DNA of 64,000 nt from Sphaerochaetaceae bacterium (GCA_024405015.1 JAKSPE010000001.1:62001-126000), one strand, 5' to 3'; shown: positions 1-9,340, counted from the first letter of the stretch. Translations and numbers: made by a program. The notes: generated by a model not told the origin, from the sequence alone.

Positions 1-239
1 GCTCCAGCGACAAGACCTGCGATGTCAACGAACTCAGTGACAGCTGGGATGACCTTTGCTGGTGGAATGAGCTCAACGATCTTGTCCAGACGAGGATCCG
101 GCACATTGACGATACCTACGTTAGGTTCGATTGTGCAGAAAGGATAGTTGGCTGCCTCGGCAGGTGCACTTGTCAGTGCTGAGAAGATTGTTGACTTTCC
201 GACGTTTGGAAGTCCTACGATACCGCAATTAAGTCCCAT
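1..239 (-). CDS. ychF: Ribosome-binding ATPase YchF, N-terminal part (gene runs off the window)
   Basis: The first 79 codons read as a YchF/Obg-type P-loop protein. The P-loop [14 protein letters not shown] lies near residues 8-22, followed by [14 protein letters not shown] (switch region) and FVDIAGLV (G3), all characteristic of YchF. The family binds ribosomes and hydrolyses ATP in place of GTP. The start at 239 is preceded by GGAGG seven bases upstream, a strong ribosome-binding site, and a TAATAT -10-like box sits about 25 bases upstream. It is divergent from hflX with a 65-bp shared promoter region. The C-terminal TGS domain would lie outside the window. Confidence 0.95.
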   Translation of the reverse strand, partial: MGLNCGIVGLPNVGKSTIFSALTSAPAEAANYPFCTIEPNVGIVNVPDPRLDKIVELIPPAKVIPAVTEFVDIAGLVAG

Positions 240-304
240 TTTGAGCCTCCGAAGGTCTATATTATCATCTTTTTCCTTGTTGCTCTATATGTTATCATTC
301 AGCC

Positions 305-1510
305 ATGGCATTCAATTCCATGGCTGACATCTCAAAACCTCAGGATATCTTCAAAAAGATCACCGCAATGCTTGTCGTAACCTCAGACCAGGCTCCATCC
401 AGATCCCAGGCCGAGAAGAACCGCGACGAGCTGGAGTCTTTGTGTGCCACATTGGGAATCCGCTGCGCTGCGTGGGACTTCTTCAACATCAGAAGCTTCA
501 ACAGCGCCACCTACATCGGAAGCGGCCAGGTGCAACGACTTGCCTACTATGCACAGGAGAACGAGTGCAACCTGATTGTCTTCAATAACAGTGTCAGCCC
601 GAGAATCCAGAGAAACCTCGAGCAGATTACCGGCATTGCCGTTGTGGACCGACAGGAGATCATTCTCCAGATCTTCGCAAACAGAGCCACAACCCGTGAA
701 GCAAGACTTCAGGTAGAGCTTGCCCAGCTGCAGTACTCTCTTCCAAGACTCAAACGAAAATGGGGAGAGCTCTCACAGCAGCGAGGTGGTGTCAAAGGCT
801 CCAAGGGAAGCGGAGAAAAGCAGCTGGAACTGGATAAGCGACAGGCACAGGAGCGCATCGTACGACTGAAGAAAGAGATTGCGCAGATTGACAAGCAGCG
901 AAGCATCCAGAGGCGAAACCGCACACAGAATGACATTGCCAACATCGCGATTGTCGGATACACGAACAGCGGCAAATCCACCCTTCTGAACCGCATCTCT
1001 GATGCGAATGTGCTTTCTGAGAACAAACTGTTTGCCACCCTGGACCCTACGACACGGCGAGTGCACATGCCAAACGGGACAAGCGTGCTTTTCACTGATA
1101 CCGTAGGATTTGTCAGTGACCTTCCGCATGAGCTGGTCGATGCCTTCAAATCCACGCTGGAAGAGGCTGTTCTTGCAGACATTCTTCTGATTGTGCTTGA
1201 TGTATCCAGAGAAGACTTCATGATGTGCTGGGATACGACAAAGAGCGTTCTTGAGGATCTGAAGGCCTTTGACAAGCCACGACTTGTAGTCCTGAACAAG
1301 ATGGACCTTGTCACAGAAGAGACGCTTTTTGCCATCAACAGTTTCTGCCTTTCCGGAGAGCACCACATCAAGACGTCTGTGACGCAGGACCCGAACATGG
1401 AAGGTCTTTTGGTGGAAGTGCAGAATATGGTCGCTGAGCTTAAGGCAAAAAGAGAAAATGATGAATTAGAGGCTTTCGTACGAAACCTGGAGGAAAATGA
1501 CAATGAATAG
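305..1510 (+). CDS. hflX: GTPase HflX
   Basis: A 401-residue protein with the HflX layout. The N-terminal HflX domain includes YIGSGQVQRLA near residue 70. A basic coiled linker (about residues 140-205) contains the family glycine-rich motif RGGVKGSKGSGEKQLE. The G domain has G1 GYTNSGKSTLLN, G3 DTVGFVSDLP and G4 NKMD. HflX splits or rescues stalled ribosomes. There is no Shine-Dalgarno sequence before 305; a TATCAT box ends six bases before the ATG, so the mRNA may be leaderless. A later in-frame ATG at 320 is possible. Its last bases overlap the following lipoprotein gene. Confidence 0.93.
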   Translation: MAFNSMADISKPQDIFKKITAMLVVTSDQAPSRSQAEKNRDELESLCATLGIRCAAWDFFNIRSFNSATYIGSGQVQRLAYYAQENECNLIVFNNSVSPRIQRNLEQITGIAVVDRQEIILQIFANRATTREARLQVELAQLQYSLPRLKRKWGELSQQRGGVKGSKGSGEKQLELDKRQAQERIVRLKKEIAQIDKQRSIQRRNRTQNDIANIAIVGYTNSGKSTLLNRISDANVLSENKLFATLDPTTRRVHMPNGTSVLFTDTVGFVSDLPHELVDAFKSTLEEAVLADILLIVLDVSREDFMMCWDTTKSVLEDLKAFDKPRLVVLNKMDLVTEETLFAINSFCLSGEHHIKTSVTQDPNMEGLLVEVQNMVAELKAKRENDELEAFVRNLEENDNE

Positions 1511-2207
1511 AACAATCACAATAGCCGTCCTTGCAATCTTTGCAATCCTTTGCCTTGTCTCCTGCAAAACAGCAGATGTGAATCTTGGAATCCAGGTTCA
1601 GGAGTACCAGGAGCAGCTTAGCGGCATGCAGGCCCAGATGGACCAGATGCAGGCTCAGATCAAAGACCTTCAGAATCAGGTCACAGGACTGGAACAGAGT
1701 ACACTAACAACACAAACGGAACTGACGGAACAACCGTCACAAGCAGAACAGACTGAACAAACTTCACAACTGGAACAGGTGGAACAGAACAACACAGAAC
1801 CAGAAACTGAAGTCATAGAGGAACCTGCCGTAGACCCTCTTTTCTGGGAAATCGGCCAGATAGGTCCGTTTGGAGGCCTTGTGTTCCAGCATGACGGAAA
1901 GTGCTATGAAATTGCCCAGCCACTGTATGAGGCAGGCTCCTATGAGAACGCAGCAGATTATTGCAAAAGCCTCACACCTGATATTGCCTTTGCAAACGAG
2001 TACAGACTTCCAACGGTGGATGAGCTTCTTGCCATTTACGACCAGCTGGTCATGACAGAGATTTCCGACCTTGACTGGACCTACTACTGGAGTTGTGAAG
2101 AAACCGATGAGACCTCTGCCAAGGTGGTGAACTTTGACACAGGCTTTGAGGGCAAGTTCTACAAGAACATGGATTTTGTCAGCGCACTTGCTGTGTGCGA
2201 GCTCTGA
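1503..2207 (+). CDS. Lipoprotein with coiled-coil/QTE linker and Lcl-like (DUF1566) C-terminal domain
   Basis: A 234-residue predicted lipoprotein: a hydrophobic leader ends in the lipobox LVSC, then a heptad-like QEYQEQL...QAQMDQMQAQ stretch (about residues 30-65), then a low-complexity Gln/Thr/Glu linker (about 65-110). The C-terminal 110 residues carry IGPFGGLVFQ, YRLPTVDELLAIY and WTYYWSCEETD, resembling the Lcl/DUF1566 domain found in surface proteins. It probably sits on the periplasmic or outer face of a membrane; the ligand is unknown. The ATG at 1503 lies nine bases after GGAGG, so it is preferred over 1497. The gene overlaps the hflX stop, implying coupled translation. Confidence 0.75.
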   Translation: MNRTITIAVLAIFAILCLVSCKTADVNLGIQVQEYQEQLSGMQAQMDQMQAQIKDLQNQVTGLEQSTLTTQTELTEQPSQAEQTEQTSQLEQVEQNNTEPETEVIEEPAVDPLFWEIGQIGPFGGLVFQHDGKCYEIAQPLYEAGSYENAADYCKSLTPDIAFANEYRLPTVDELLAIYDQLVMTEISDLDWTYYWSCEETDETSAKVVNFDTGFEGKFYKNMDFVSALAVCEL

Positions 2208-2222
2208 CAGGAAGAACCAAAA

Positions 2223-3260
2223 TCAGCGATTTTCCTCGAGCTTTCCGGCAAGCTGACCGCAAGCACCCTTGATGGAGCGGCCGCGGCTGATGCGGATGGT
2301 GTATTCCACACCACGTCTTTTGAGTGCATTGGTGAAGTTTCGGATTTCACTTTCGGTCGGTGTCTCAAACGGAAGCTCCGGACATGGATTGAACGGAATC
2401 AGGTTCACAATGACCTCGAGGTTTCTGCAAAAACGTGCGAGGTTGTCGGCATCGGCTTCACTGATGTTCTCATCGTGGATCATGCAATACTCAAAGGTAA
2501 AACGTCTGCCGCTGACCTTCTGAAAACGCACAAGGGACTCACGCAAAACGGAAAGCGGAAATGCTCTGTTGACAGGCATGAGTTCAGAGCGCTTTTGGTC
2601 ATTAGCGGTAACCAGTGAGACGGCAAGCTTCACAGGGACTCTTCTCTTGGCAAGCTCGTTGATTCCAGTGACGACACCACAAGTGGAGATGGTGATTCTG
2701 CGGTGGCTGAGGTTCAGGCCCTCAGGGTCGTGCATGAACTCAATGGCGCTGAGAACGTTATCGATGTTAGCCATCGGCTCACCCATTCCCATGAAAACGA
2801 CATGGCTGATCTTGCCAGGAGCCACGGCCTGAAGGTGCATGAACTGCTCAACAATCTCAAAATCATTGAGGTTTCTCTTGAGGTGAAGTGTTCCGGTTCT
2901 GCAGAAGCGGCATCCCATGGCACATCCGGCTTGGCTTGAGACGCAAGCGGTGAGGTCCCCTTCCTTGTCAGTCAGAAGTACGCACTCGATGATATTCTTG
3001 TCATAAAGCTCAAGAGCAAGCTTTGCAGCGCCGTCGCTGTCGGTCTGACTTGTCATGACGGTACTGGAGAAGATAGATGGATGCTGGGAGCTAAGGCTCT
3101 CGCGCAGACTCTTTGGAAGGTTTGTCATATCGTTGAAGGATTGGGCACCCTTGACCAGCCATTGGTAGATCTGCTTTCCCTGGAAAGCCTTCTCCAGGCC
3201 CAGAATCTGTGCAATCTGTGCAGGTGTCTTAGCAAACAGTGAAAAAGTTGTGTTCTCCAT
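2223..3260 (-). CDS. rlmN: Dual-specificity 23S rRNA (A2503)/tRNA (A37) methyltransferase RlmN
   Basis: A 345-residue radical-SAM methyltransferase. The cluster motif CAMGCRFC lies near residue 112, GMGEPMANIDNVL near 158, and the C-terminal catalytic-cysteine region ISRGRSIKGACGQLAG near 330, all diagnostic for RlmN. It makes C2-methyladenosine at A2503 of 23S rRNA and at A37 of some tRNAs. The start has CGGAG five bases upstream. A promoter TTGCTT-17-TATAAT (-10 at 3310-3315) lies at the end of the upstream transporter gene, so rlmN is probably transcribed on its own despite the same orientation. Confidence 0.95.
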   Translation of the reverse strand: MENTTFSLFAKTPAQIAQILGLEKAFQGKQIYQWLVKGAQSFNDMTNLPKSLRESLSSQHPSIFSSTVMTSQTDSDGAAKLALELYDKNIIECVLLTDKEGDLTACVSSQAGCAMGCRFCRTGTLHLKRNLNDFEIVEQFMHLQAVAPGKISHVVFMGMGEPMANIDNVLSAIEFMHDPEGLNLSHRRITISTCGVVTGINELAKRRVPVKLAVSLVTANDQKRSELMPVNRAFPLSVLRESLVRFQKVSGRRFTFEYCMIHDENISEADADNLARFCRNLEVIVNLIPFNPCPELPFETPTESEIRNFTNALKRRGVEYTIRISRGRSIKGACGQLAGKLEENR

Positions 3261-3275
3261 TCAAACTCCGAAATG

Positions 3276-3308
3276 ACAAAAAAAGAATGGCGCCGTCAAG
3301 CGCCATTC
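3276..3308 (-). terminator. Rho-independent terminator of the OPT transporter gene
   Basis: On the minus strand a perfect nine-base-pair stem (GAATGGCGC with its complement, six-base loop) is followed by seven T residues. It lies between the OPT stop and the rlmN start and separates the two transcripts. Confidence 0.85.
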
Positions 3309-3330
3309 CATTATACCGATTTCCTGTGAA

Positions 3331-4908
3331 TCAAGCAAATATTGCGATGATTGCGCAAATGACACCGGCAATACCCTCTCCACCGAGAAGTCCGCTGGAG
3401 ATGAGATTTGCATCACGGTCACTGATCTTTGTGATCTTCTTGACGATGTAGGACAGAAGATATCCCAGACCGATGATGGAAGAAAGGTACATTGGAAGGT
3501 AGATTCCAAGACCGATGGCAGAAGCTGGAATGTTGAACAGGAACAGAACCAGTCCGATTGCGATACCGGCATAGAACTCCCAGGAAGCACCAAGACCGCT
3601 TGCCATTGCTGCAACTGCAGAAGCCTGAGGAGCAGGAAGCTCAGCAGTTCCGAAACCGCCGAAGCTCTTCTTCATGACAAACAGGACACAGACGGAGATG
3701 ACGGCACCAATGATACCACCAATTCCCTCAGCCAGGATCTGCTGCTTAGGATCTGTCTTGAGCATGTAGCCGCTCTTGAGGTCGTTCATGACATCGCCGG
3801 AAAGGCCACAAGCAACTGTGACAAGACCTGCAGTGAGGAACAGAACGAGAACAGATGGATTCCAGATGACCTGAATCAGCAGAAGCACCAGAATTCCGAA
3901 GACCTCCATTGGGTTGATTCCGCTCATACCGGTGATCATACCGCTGAGAAGACATGCAAGGCAGACACCGATGATGGCCAAAATTGCCTGAAGGAGATTC
4001 ATCTCAGTTCCGACAGCCATGAGGATTGCAGCCAAGACAAGGATGAAGCAGATGCTCAGAGTTGCCTTGGAGGAGAGCTTGAACTTGCGCTCTGCTCTTG
4101 GCTTCTTGGCAGTGGAGATGATTGCCTTGATGAAGACGGCAACACCAGTTCCAATCAGAAGTCCAAGACCGAGGTTCTGTCGGAACAGATCAGCAACAGC
4201 AAGGTCGCTGAACCATCCGCAGGCAACACCGACTGGACAGATGACGAGGAAACCGAGGATAGCACCACCGAACCACAGAATGGCAAAGACCTTTCCGATC
4301 ATGGTTCCGATAGCAAGAGCCATTGGGCTGATGTAAAGGGCAATTGGAGAGACAGCAGCACTTCCGCCGAAAATGGTGACAACGGATGGAATCCATCCAA
4401 AGAGGTCACGTGCGAAAGTGAAGATGGCGCTGAAACCCATGGAAACGAAGAGCTTGATGGAATCCTTACCCTTGTTCAGACCTGTTGTGATGGTGTTGTA
4501 GGCTGCGTTTCCGATTGGGTAGTCAAGCTTCTGCTCAACAATGAGATTCTTTCTGTAAAGTGCGGAAAGAAGTGTTCCGAGAACAGCACCGCAGACAGTC
4601 ATGATAAGAATGGAAAGGAAAGGAACCTGGGCCTGAGGATTGATGATCCAAAGTCCTGGGATAGTGAAAGCGACTCCACCTGCGACCATGGCACCAGCAC
4701 TCATGAGTGTATGGGTGACGTTGATTTCCTGCAAAGTACTGTTCTTGGCTTTTCCGAGAACGACCATGGAAAGGACGGTGACAAAGATGGTTGGCCATGG
4801 AAGAGCTCCCATCTTCAAAGCGATGTACATTGAACTGGTTGTGATGATCAGAAGACCAAGAATGCCGGTCAATGCACCTCTAAGTGTAAGTTGTCTGTTT
4901 TCTTGCAT
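3331..4908 (-). CDS. OPT family oligopeptide/metal-chelate transporter
   Basis: A 525-residue, highly hydrophobic protein. The start SMYIALKMGALPWPT with ITTSS just before it and later segments such as GSAAVSPIALYISPMALAIG and GEGIAGVI fit the prokaryotic oligopeptide transporter (OPT) family, which imports peptides or metal chelates by proton symport through 12-16 membrane helices. Length is near the family's lower range. The start has AGGGGG about ten bases upstream. The leader, about 100 bases long, can form a hairpin from two TGCATC-type arms around 4940-4975. Substrate cannot be read from sequence. Confidence 0.88.
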   Translation of the reverse strand: MQENRQLTLRGALTGILGLLIITTSSMYIALKMGALPWPTIFVTVLSMVVLGKAKNSTLQEINVTHTLMSAGAMVAGGVAFTIPGLWIINPQAQVPFLSILIMTVCGAVLGTLLSALYRKNLIVEQKLDYPIGNAAYNTITTGLNKGKDSIKLFVSMGFSAIFTFARDLFGWIPSVVTIFGGSAAVSPIALYISPMALAIGTMIGKVFAILWFGGAILGFLVICPVGVACGWFSDLAVADLFRQNLGLGLLIGTGVAVFIKAIISTAKKPRAERKFKLSSKATLSICFILVLAAILMAVGTEMNLLQAILAIIGVCLACLLSGMITGMSGINPMEVFGILVLLLIQVIWNPSVLVLFLTAGLVTVACGLSGDVMNDLKSGYMLKTDPKQQILAEGIGGIIGAVISVCVLFVMKKSFGGFGTAELPAPQASAVAAMASGLGASWEFYAGIAIGLVLFLFNIPASAIGLGIYLPMYLSSIIGLGYLLSYIVKKITKISDRDANLISSGLLGGEGIAGVICAIIAIFA

Positions 4909-5074
4909 AACAGATTTCCCCCTAGTTATTGCCTATGCACTGCATCAATGCACGATTGAGACAGATGCATTATTTTACTAAAGATTGCAACACCTTGCTG
5001 TTGCCCGCCCATCATAACGAAAAAAAGAATTCTTGGATACTGTCCATGGAAACAATTTTCTGCTACACTTTCCG

Positions 5075-5088
5075 TTGTAATATTACAA
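5075..5088. promoter_or_regulatory. 14-bp perfect palindrome, candidate operator
   Basis: TTGTAATATTACAA is a perfect palindrome 30 bases upstream of the secreted-protein gene at 5119 and just downstream of a possible -10 box (TACACT). A repressor bound here would block early elongation. No family is assigned. Confidence 0.4.
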
Positions 5089-5118
5089 GCCCAAAGGGCA
5101 TATAGGAGAAATTGCAAA

Positions 5119-5598
5119 ATGAAGAAAGCTATCATTATTCTTGCACTCATCGCAATGGTCGTACTCCCAGTCGCAGCAAAGAAGAGCATTGGTGCAGTAG
5201 GTCTCGAACTCGGTCAGCCAACAGGTGTCACATTCAACTATGATCTCGATGACAACTGGGATGGTTATGCAACAGTTGCATTCGGTCTCGGCGGAACATC
5301 TTATGTCGATATCGTTGCTGGTGGTCAGTACAAGATTGCAGAGTTCAAGATCGAGAAGGCAAAGTTCGATGTCAACGTTGGTGTCCAGGGTGGCGCTAAG
5401 GTCTTCTTCGGTGATGCAAACGGTGTTGCAATTGCAGTTCGTGGTACAGGTTCCGTTTCCTATGACTGGACATGGAAGGAAGTCGGTGATTTCACAGTCT
5501 ACCTCAGAATGGGTCTCGGCTATGCTATCGCTCTTTCCGAGAACGTTGCTGGCGGTATTGATTTCGCTGGTGCTCTCGGACTGGTCTACCACCTGTAA
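5119..5598 (+). CDS. Small secreted protein, probable outer-membrane beta-barrel
   Basis: A 159-residue protein with a Sec signal peptide (cleavage likely after PVAA, about residue 20) and then alternating polar/hydrophobic strands rich in Gly, Tyr and Phe, e.g. DGYATVAFGLGGTSYVDIVA. The last residues (ALGLVYHL) are compatible with a barrel end strand, though an aromatic last residue is lacking. I do not recognise a named family. The start follows AGGAG with a spacing of about ten. It is monocistronic, with a terminator directly downstream. Confidence 0.7.
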   Translation: MKKAIIILALIAMVVLPVAAKKSIGAVGLELGQPTGVTFNYDLDDNWDGYATVAFGLGGTSYVDIVAGGQYKIAEFKIEKAKFDVNVGVQGGAKVFFGDANGVAIAVRGTGSVSYDWTWKEVGDFTVYLRMGLGYAIALSENVAGGIDFAGALGLVYHL

Positions 5599-5624
5599 GA
5601 TCGGTTCAGCAAAGCTGAATTCAC

Positions 5625-5654
5625 TAAGGCACTTCTTCGGAGGTGCCTTTTTTA
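5625..5654 (+). terminator. Rho-independent terminator
   Basis: The arms AAGGCACTT and AGGTGCCTT flank a short loop and run into six T residues, right after the secreted-protein gene. Confidence 0.8.
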
Positions 5655-5745
5655 TTTGAAATGACAAAAATGAGAGTAAAAAGTCAGATTGAAAGAAATC
5701 TCCTTTATTCATAGAATAACCATGGATTTGGGCGGTTCCAATAAC

Positions 5746-7005
5746 ATGAGGACAAAGCATTCTACGACAGTTTCCCTTCTGGCCTTTCTTTTGGCCTATG
5801 TGTTTTCCACCTTCTTCAAGGCATCCACAAACGTCGTTATCCCGATTTTCCAGCAGCAGTTTGCCATGTCAGCAGGTGTTGCGGGTTTCGTGTCCAGTGC
5901 ATACTTTCTGTTCTATGCTGTGATGCAGCTGCTCACAGGACCTTTATGCAGACGCTTTGGACAGCATAAGGTCGTGGGACTGGGATACCTTGTGTCCACC
6001 ATCGGAACTTTGGTCTTCGGCTTTGCCCATAGCAGTGCCATGGTCCTCATCGGAAGGATCCTGATCGGAATCGGCGTCGGACCTGTGTACATCGCTGCCA
6101 TCGCCTTCATGACTGATAACTTCGAGGGCCGCACCTATGCCATCATGATCGGCCTTGTCACAGCCTTTGGAGGTTTCGGCTCTGCCGTAAGCTCTGCACC
6201 ACTTCAGTTCATTGTGTCAAAATTCGGAGTCATCCATACGTTCATAGGCCTTTCTGCGCTGACCGGAATCCTTGCGATTCTGATCTTCTCTCTCAGCAAG
6301 TCCTATGTACCAAGACTCCAAGTCGAAAAGGAAGGGAGTGATGAGATTCTGGGAACTCTGGTCAAAGGATGCAAAGCCATCATCAAGTCCCCTTCTCTCA
6401 TTTACATCACAATCGGTTGGATGCTTCTTTGTGCATTCCAGCATTCCTATCAGGGACTTTGGAGCGCATCCTGGTTCGGCTATGCCTTCCCAAAGTTCAG
6501 CACCGTCTCAGGCTACAGCTCAACGGTTGTCAGTATCGGAACCATTGTCGGAACACTGATCAGTGAAAAGCTTCATAAGAGAGACCTTCCAAGAAACATC
6601 ACCATCATCCAGGGAGAGTGGATGTTCGCCCTGGGCTGCGTTCTGGTCTGTGTAGCGCACTGCATTGGAAGCTTTGGCATCAAGGCAGACAGCACCATTG
6701 CCATTGTGATCATGCTGACTGCAGATTTCTATTTCGGTTTCACAGCAGGCCACGGACCGGTTCAGAGAATGGCCTATGCAAGAACGCTGACCGACACTGC
6801 CACCAACGCAACTGTCATCGGCGTCATGAATGCAGGAGGATGTGTAGCGGTCATGTTCTATCAGTGGCTTTCAGGTGTCGTGTTCGATGCTCTTAGCACA
6901 AGCCACAGTCCAAATGCATCCTTTGTGATCCCATATACAATTTTGGCAGCCGTAATCATGATCACGACTGCCATTTCCGTCAGAGTCTATCGTAAAAAAC
7001 GATAA
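5746..7005 (+). CDS. Major facilitator superfamily transporter
   Basis: A 419-residue protein with about 12 predicted membrane segments. MFS motif A appears as GPLCRRFGQHKV after helix 2, and IGRILIGIGVGPVYIA marks helix 4. The N-terminal half resembles glycerol-3-phosphate or organic-anion antiporter-type MFS carriers, but the substrate is unclear. I chose ATG 5746, ten bases after GGGCGG and directly before helix 1; in-frame TTG 5689 and ATG 5722 would add a polar extension. It converges on mgtC with three bases between stop codons. Confidence 0.88.
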   Translation: MRTKHSTTVSLLAFLLAYVFSTFFKASTNVVIPIFQQQFAMSAGVAGFVSSAYFLFYAVMQLLTGPLCRRFGQHKVVGLGYLVSTIGTLVFGFAHSSAMVLIGRILIGIGVGPVYIAAIAFMTDNFEGRTYAIMIGLVTAFGGFGSAVSSAPLQFIVSKFGVIHTFIGLSALTGILAILIFSLSKSYVPRLQVEKEGSDEILGTLVKGCKAIIKSPSLIYITIGWMLLCAFQHSYQGLWSASWFGYAFPKFSTVSGYSSTVVSIGTIVGTLISEKLHKRDLPRNITIIQGEWMFALGCVLVCVAHCIGSFGIKADSTIAIVIMLTADFYFGFTAGHGPVQRMAYARTLTDTATNATVIGVMNAGGCVAVMFYQWLSGVVFDALSTSHSPNASFVIPYTILAAVIMITTAISVRVYRKKR

Positions 7006-7008
7006 CGC

Positions 7009-7728
7009 TTAGAGAGTTGGATAGATCTCCATGGTATCGACATAGCCAGAAGTCTGCAGCTTGTCGACAAGCTGTGCCATGGTTGAGCCATCTGCCTTGA
7101 AGATGACATTCATCTTGGCGATGGTGTTATTGTTGGAATCGACCTTGATGGAAATGTCTCTGACCTTAGCGCCAAGACCTTCAATGTAAGCATTGAACTG
7201 CTCGAAGGTGTAACCATGGGCGGTGAGATTGCAGCCGACAACACCAGAGCTCTGGGAATGGGACTTGCTGTGATGGTTATGCAGAATCCACTGGATGACC
7301 AGAATCACAATGGTTGTGAAGATGGCGATGGAATACATTCCAGCGCCGACTGTGATTCCGATACCGACAGTTGCCCAAAGACCGGCAGCAGTGGTAAGGC
7401 CCTGCACAGATTCACGCTTGACGAAAATGACGCCAGCACCAAGAAATCCGATTGCAGTGACAACACCCTGTGCGATACGGGAACCATCCGCCTGGATCTT
7501 GTACTGTGTCATTGTGACGATATCCATGAAACCGTACTTGGAGACGATCATCATCAGACAGGATGCCATACATACGATAATATGGGTTCTCAGACCAGCA
7601 TTCTTGAGTCTGCGTTCCCTTTCAAGTCCGATCAATGCACCACAAAAGAGTGCAACAACCATTCTGAGAGCGAAATCCAGATAATTGATTGCAGACAGCA
7701 CGCCGTTGTTGATAAATGAATCAAGCAT
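7009..7728 (-). CDS. mgtC: MgtC/SapB family membrane protein
   Basis: A 239-residue protein. The N-terminal 140 residues carry the MgtC/SapB signature LIGLERERRLKNAGLRTHIIVCMASCLMM (split around residues 30-58) with four or five membrane helices. The C-terminal 80 residues (GYTFEQFNAYIEGL... to the end) form the soluble ACT-like domain. MgtC proteins support growth at low magnesium. The start at 7728 is preceded by AAGGAG with a spacing of eight. Its leader contains an attenuator-like hairpin and an upstream operator-like palindrome (see the regulatory entry). Confidence 0.9.
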   Translation of the reverse strand: MLDSFINNGVLSAINYLDFALRMVVALFCGALIGLERERRLKNAGLRTHIIVCMASCLMMIVSKYGFMDIVTMTQYKIQADGSRIAQGVVTAIGFLGAGVIFVKRESVQGLTTAAGLWATVGIGITVGAGMYSIAIFTTIVILVIQWILHNHHSKSHSQSSGVVGCNLTAHGYTFEQFNAYIEGLGAKVRDISIKVDSNNNTIAKMNVIFKADGSTMAQLVDKLQTSGYVDTMEIYPTL

Positions 7729-7759
7729 ATAGAACTCCTTCAATCAAAAAAATAAATCG

Positions 7760-7842
7760 CACCCCAACGTGTGGGGTGTGTGATTAGGCATTGTAATACC
7801 GACTGTGCAATAATGCAAGGAAAAAAGTGCAAACGTTTACGA
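7760..7842 (-). promoter_or_regulatory. mgtC promoter, cre-like operator and attenuator-like leader hairpin
   Basis: On the minus strand the promoter is TTGCAT (7813-7818), a 17-bp spacer and TACAAT (7790-7795). About ten bases further upstream is TGCAAACGTTTACG (7829-7842), with an AAACGTTT palindromic core like LacI-family or cre operators. In the leader, CACCCCA and TGGGGTG (7760-7778) make a seven-pair stem followed by a T-rich run, just before the ribosome-binding site. That is terminator-like and could attenuate mgtC. Confidence 0.6.
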
Positions 7843-7905
7843 ACTTTTTCAGGACTGCAGTCAGCCACTTGTTTTTTGTGCTTTTTGCAGAATCGCCAAA
7901 AAAAG

Positions 7906-9195
7906 TCAAACCTTGTAGAAAGCCTTCATACCTTCGATGAGGTTGCAGGTATCCTTGGTTCCAGCCGTCTCATATGGGGAGTGCATGGCAAGCTGTGCGG
8001 CTCCGATATCGACACTTGGGATGGACACATGTGCCATGGCAATGTTTCCCAGTGTTCCACCACCGCTTACACTTGAATTGTTGAAGAACACCTGGTATGG
8101 GACCTCTGCATTCTTGAGAATATTCTTGAAATAGGCACCAGACTGAGCATCGGTTGTGTAGCGCTGGTTTCCGGCATACTTGATCAGAACACCGCCGTTG
8201 ATCACCGGATGGTTTGTAGGGTCGCACTTCTCTGGGTAGTTCGGGTGGAAAGAATGACCGTTGTCAGCACTGAGCATGAAGCTTTCGGCCTGCATCATGC
8301 ACTGCTTCTCATAATCCCAACCCATGGAAGCGGAGATTCTTGCGATGACGGTAGAAAGGAAATCGCTGTCAGCACCCTGCTTGGTTCGGCTTCCGACCTC
8401 CTCGTTGTCAAACAGTGCAACAATCTGGACCTTGGAGGACTGGGAATCCTCTGCGTTGATGAAAGCCTTGAGGGCACTGAAGGCGCACTGAAGGTCATCG
8501 ATCTTTGTGCAGGAGAAGAACTCATCATCGATTCCCCAGATGGTTCCGGCAGTTCGGTTGTACAGGAAAAGCTCGGTATCCACGACATCTTCGACTTCGA
8601 CATCGAGAAACTCTGCGACAAGAGCTTTCAGAGCGCCCTTGCGATCCCCCATTCCGATGATCGGCAGAAGCTCTTTCTGGACCTTGAATTCATGGCCGCT
8701 GTTGGCATCGCGGTTCTGATGGATGCAAAGATTCACAATCTGACACAGATCATTGTCAAAGTTCACAAGCTTTTCCTGGACGTTGCCCTCCTCGTCGCGG
8801 ACAAAGGCACGGCCTGCCACAGAAAGAGGTCTGTCAAACCAAGGGGCCATCAGCATGCCGCCGTAAGCCTCGACATTAAGTGTGGTATAGGCACCGCCTG
8901 TGCAGATTTCCGGATTCTCCTTGATCTTGAAGGATGGAGAGTCTGTATGGGCGGCAACGATGCTGTAACCGGTAGCCTCACCTTCTGGAATGCGGAAGGC
9001 AATGATGGAGGAGCTGTTTCTGGTGACAAAATAGCTGTTTCCGGCCTGAAGCTCGAACCTCTTCTTCTCATCAAGGGCAATGGCTCCTGCATTCTCCAAC
9101 AGGGAGGCTGCGTTTGCAACAACGTGATAGCAGGAAGGGCTATCCTGAATGAAATCGATAAGCTCAAGTGTGGATTCAATGTATTTCTGTTCCAT
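7906..9195 (-). CDS. apeB: M18 family aminopeptidase
   Basis: A 429-residue zinc aminopeptidase of family M18. Visible metal and catalytic signatures are AAHTDSPSFK (residue 80 region), ALFDNEEVGSRTKQGADS (about 260-280) and the C-terminal MHSPYETAG. M18 enzymes release N-terminal acidic or neutral residues from peptides in the cytoplasm. Length matches the family (about 430). It stands alone between alaS and mgtC on the same strand. Confidence 0.93.
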   Translation of the reverse strand: MEQKYIESTLELIDFIQDSPSCYHVVANAASLLENAGAIALDEKKRFELQAGNSYFVTRNSSSIIAFRIPEGEATGYSIVAAHTDSPSFKIKENPEICTGGAYTTLNVEAYGGMLMAPWFDRPLSVAGRAFVRDEEGNVQEKLVNFDNDLCQIVNLCIHQNRDANSGHEFKVQKELLPIIGMGDRKGALKALVAEFLDVEVEDVVDTELFLYNRTAGTIWGIDDEFFSCTKIDDLQCAFSALKAFINAEDSQSSKVQIVALFDNEEVGSRTKQGADSDFLSTVIARISASMGWDYEKQCMMQAESFMLSADNGHSFHPNYPEKCDPTNHPVINGGVLIKYAGNQRYTTDAQSGAYFKNILKNAEVPYQVFFNNSSVSGGGTLGNIAMAHVSIPSVDIGAAQLAMHSPYETAGTKDTCNLIEGMKAFYKV

Positions 9196-9340
9196 GACGT
9201 CTCCGATCGGCTTTGGCCGGCATCTGTGATGCTTTGATTATAGAATATATGTGGCAGACTGTACACAGAGCAAATCTGTGTTGATCTGTTCGTTCTGTTG
9301 GTGTTGTTTGTTCTGTTCGTTCTGTTTGTTCTGTATTCAC

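Noticed and set aside
7744..7905. Gene in the gap between mgtC and the M18 peptidase
   Set aside because: Only short ORFs without a ribosome-binding site; the sequence is explained by the mgtC promoter and leader.
9285..9338. Imperfect 9-bp repeats (TTCTGTTCG/TTCTGTTTG) downstream of the M18 peptidase start
   Set aside because: Too short and irregular for CRISPR or iterons. On the minus strand they would read TEQTER, like the linker of the lipoprotein at 1503, but no gene supports this; it looks like a simple-sequence tract.
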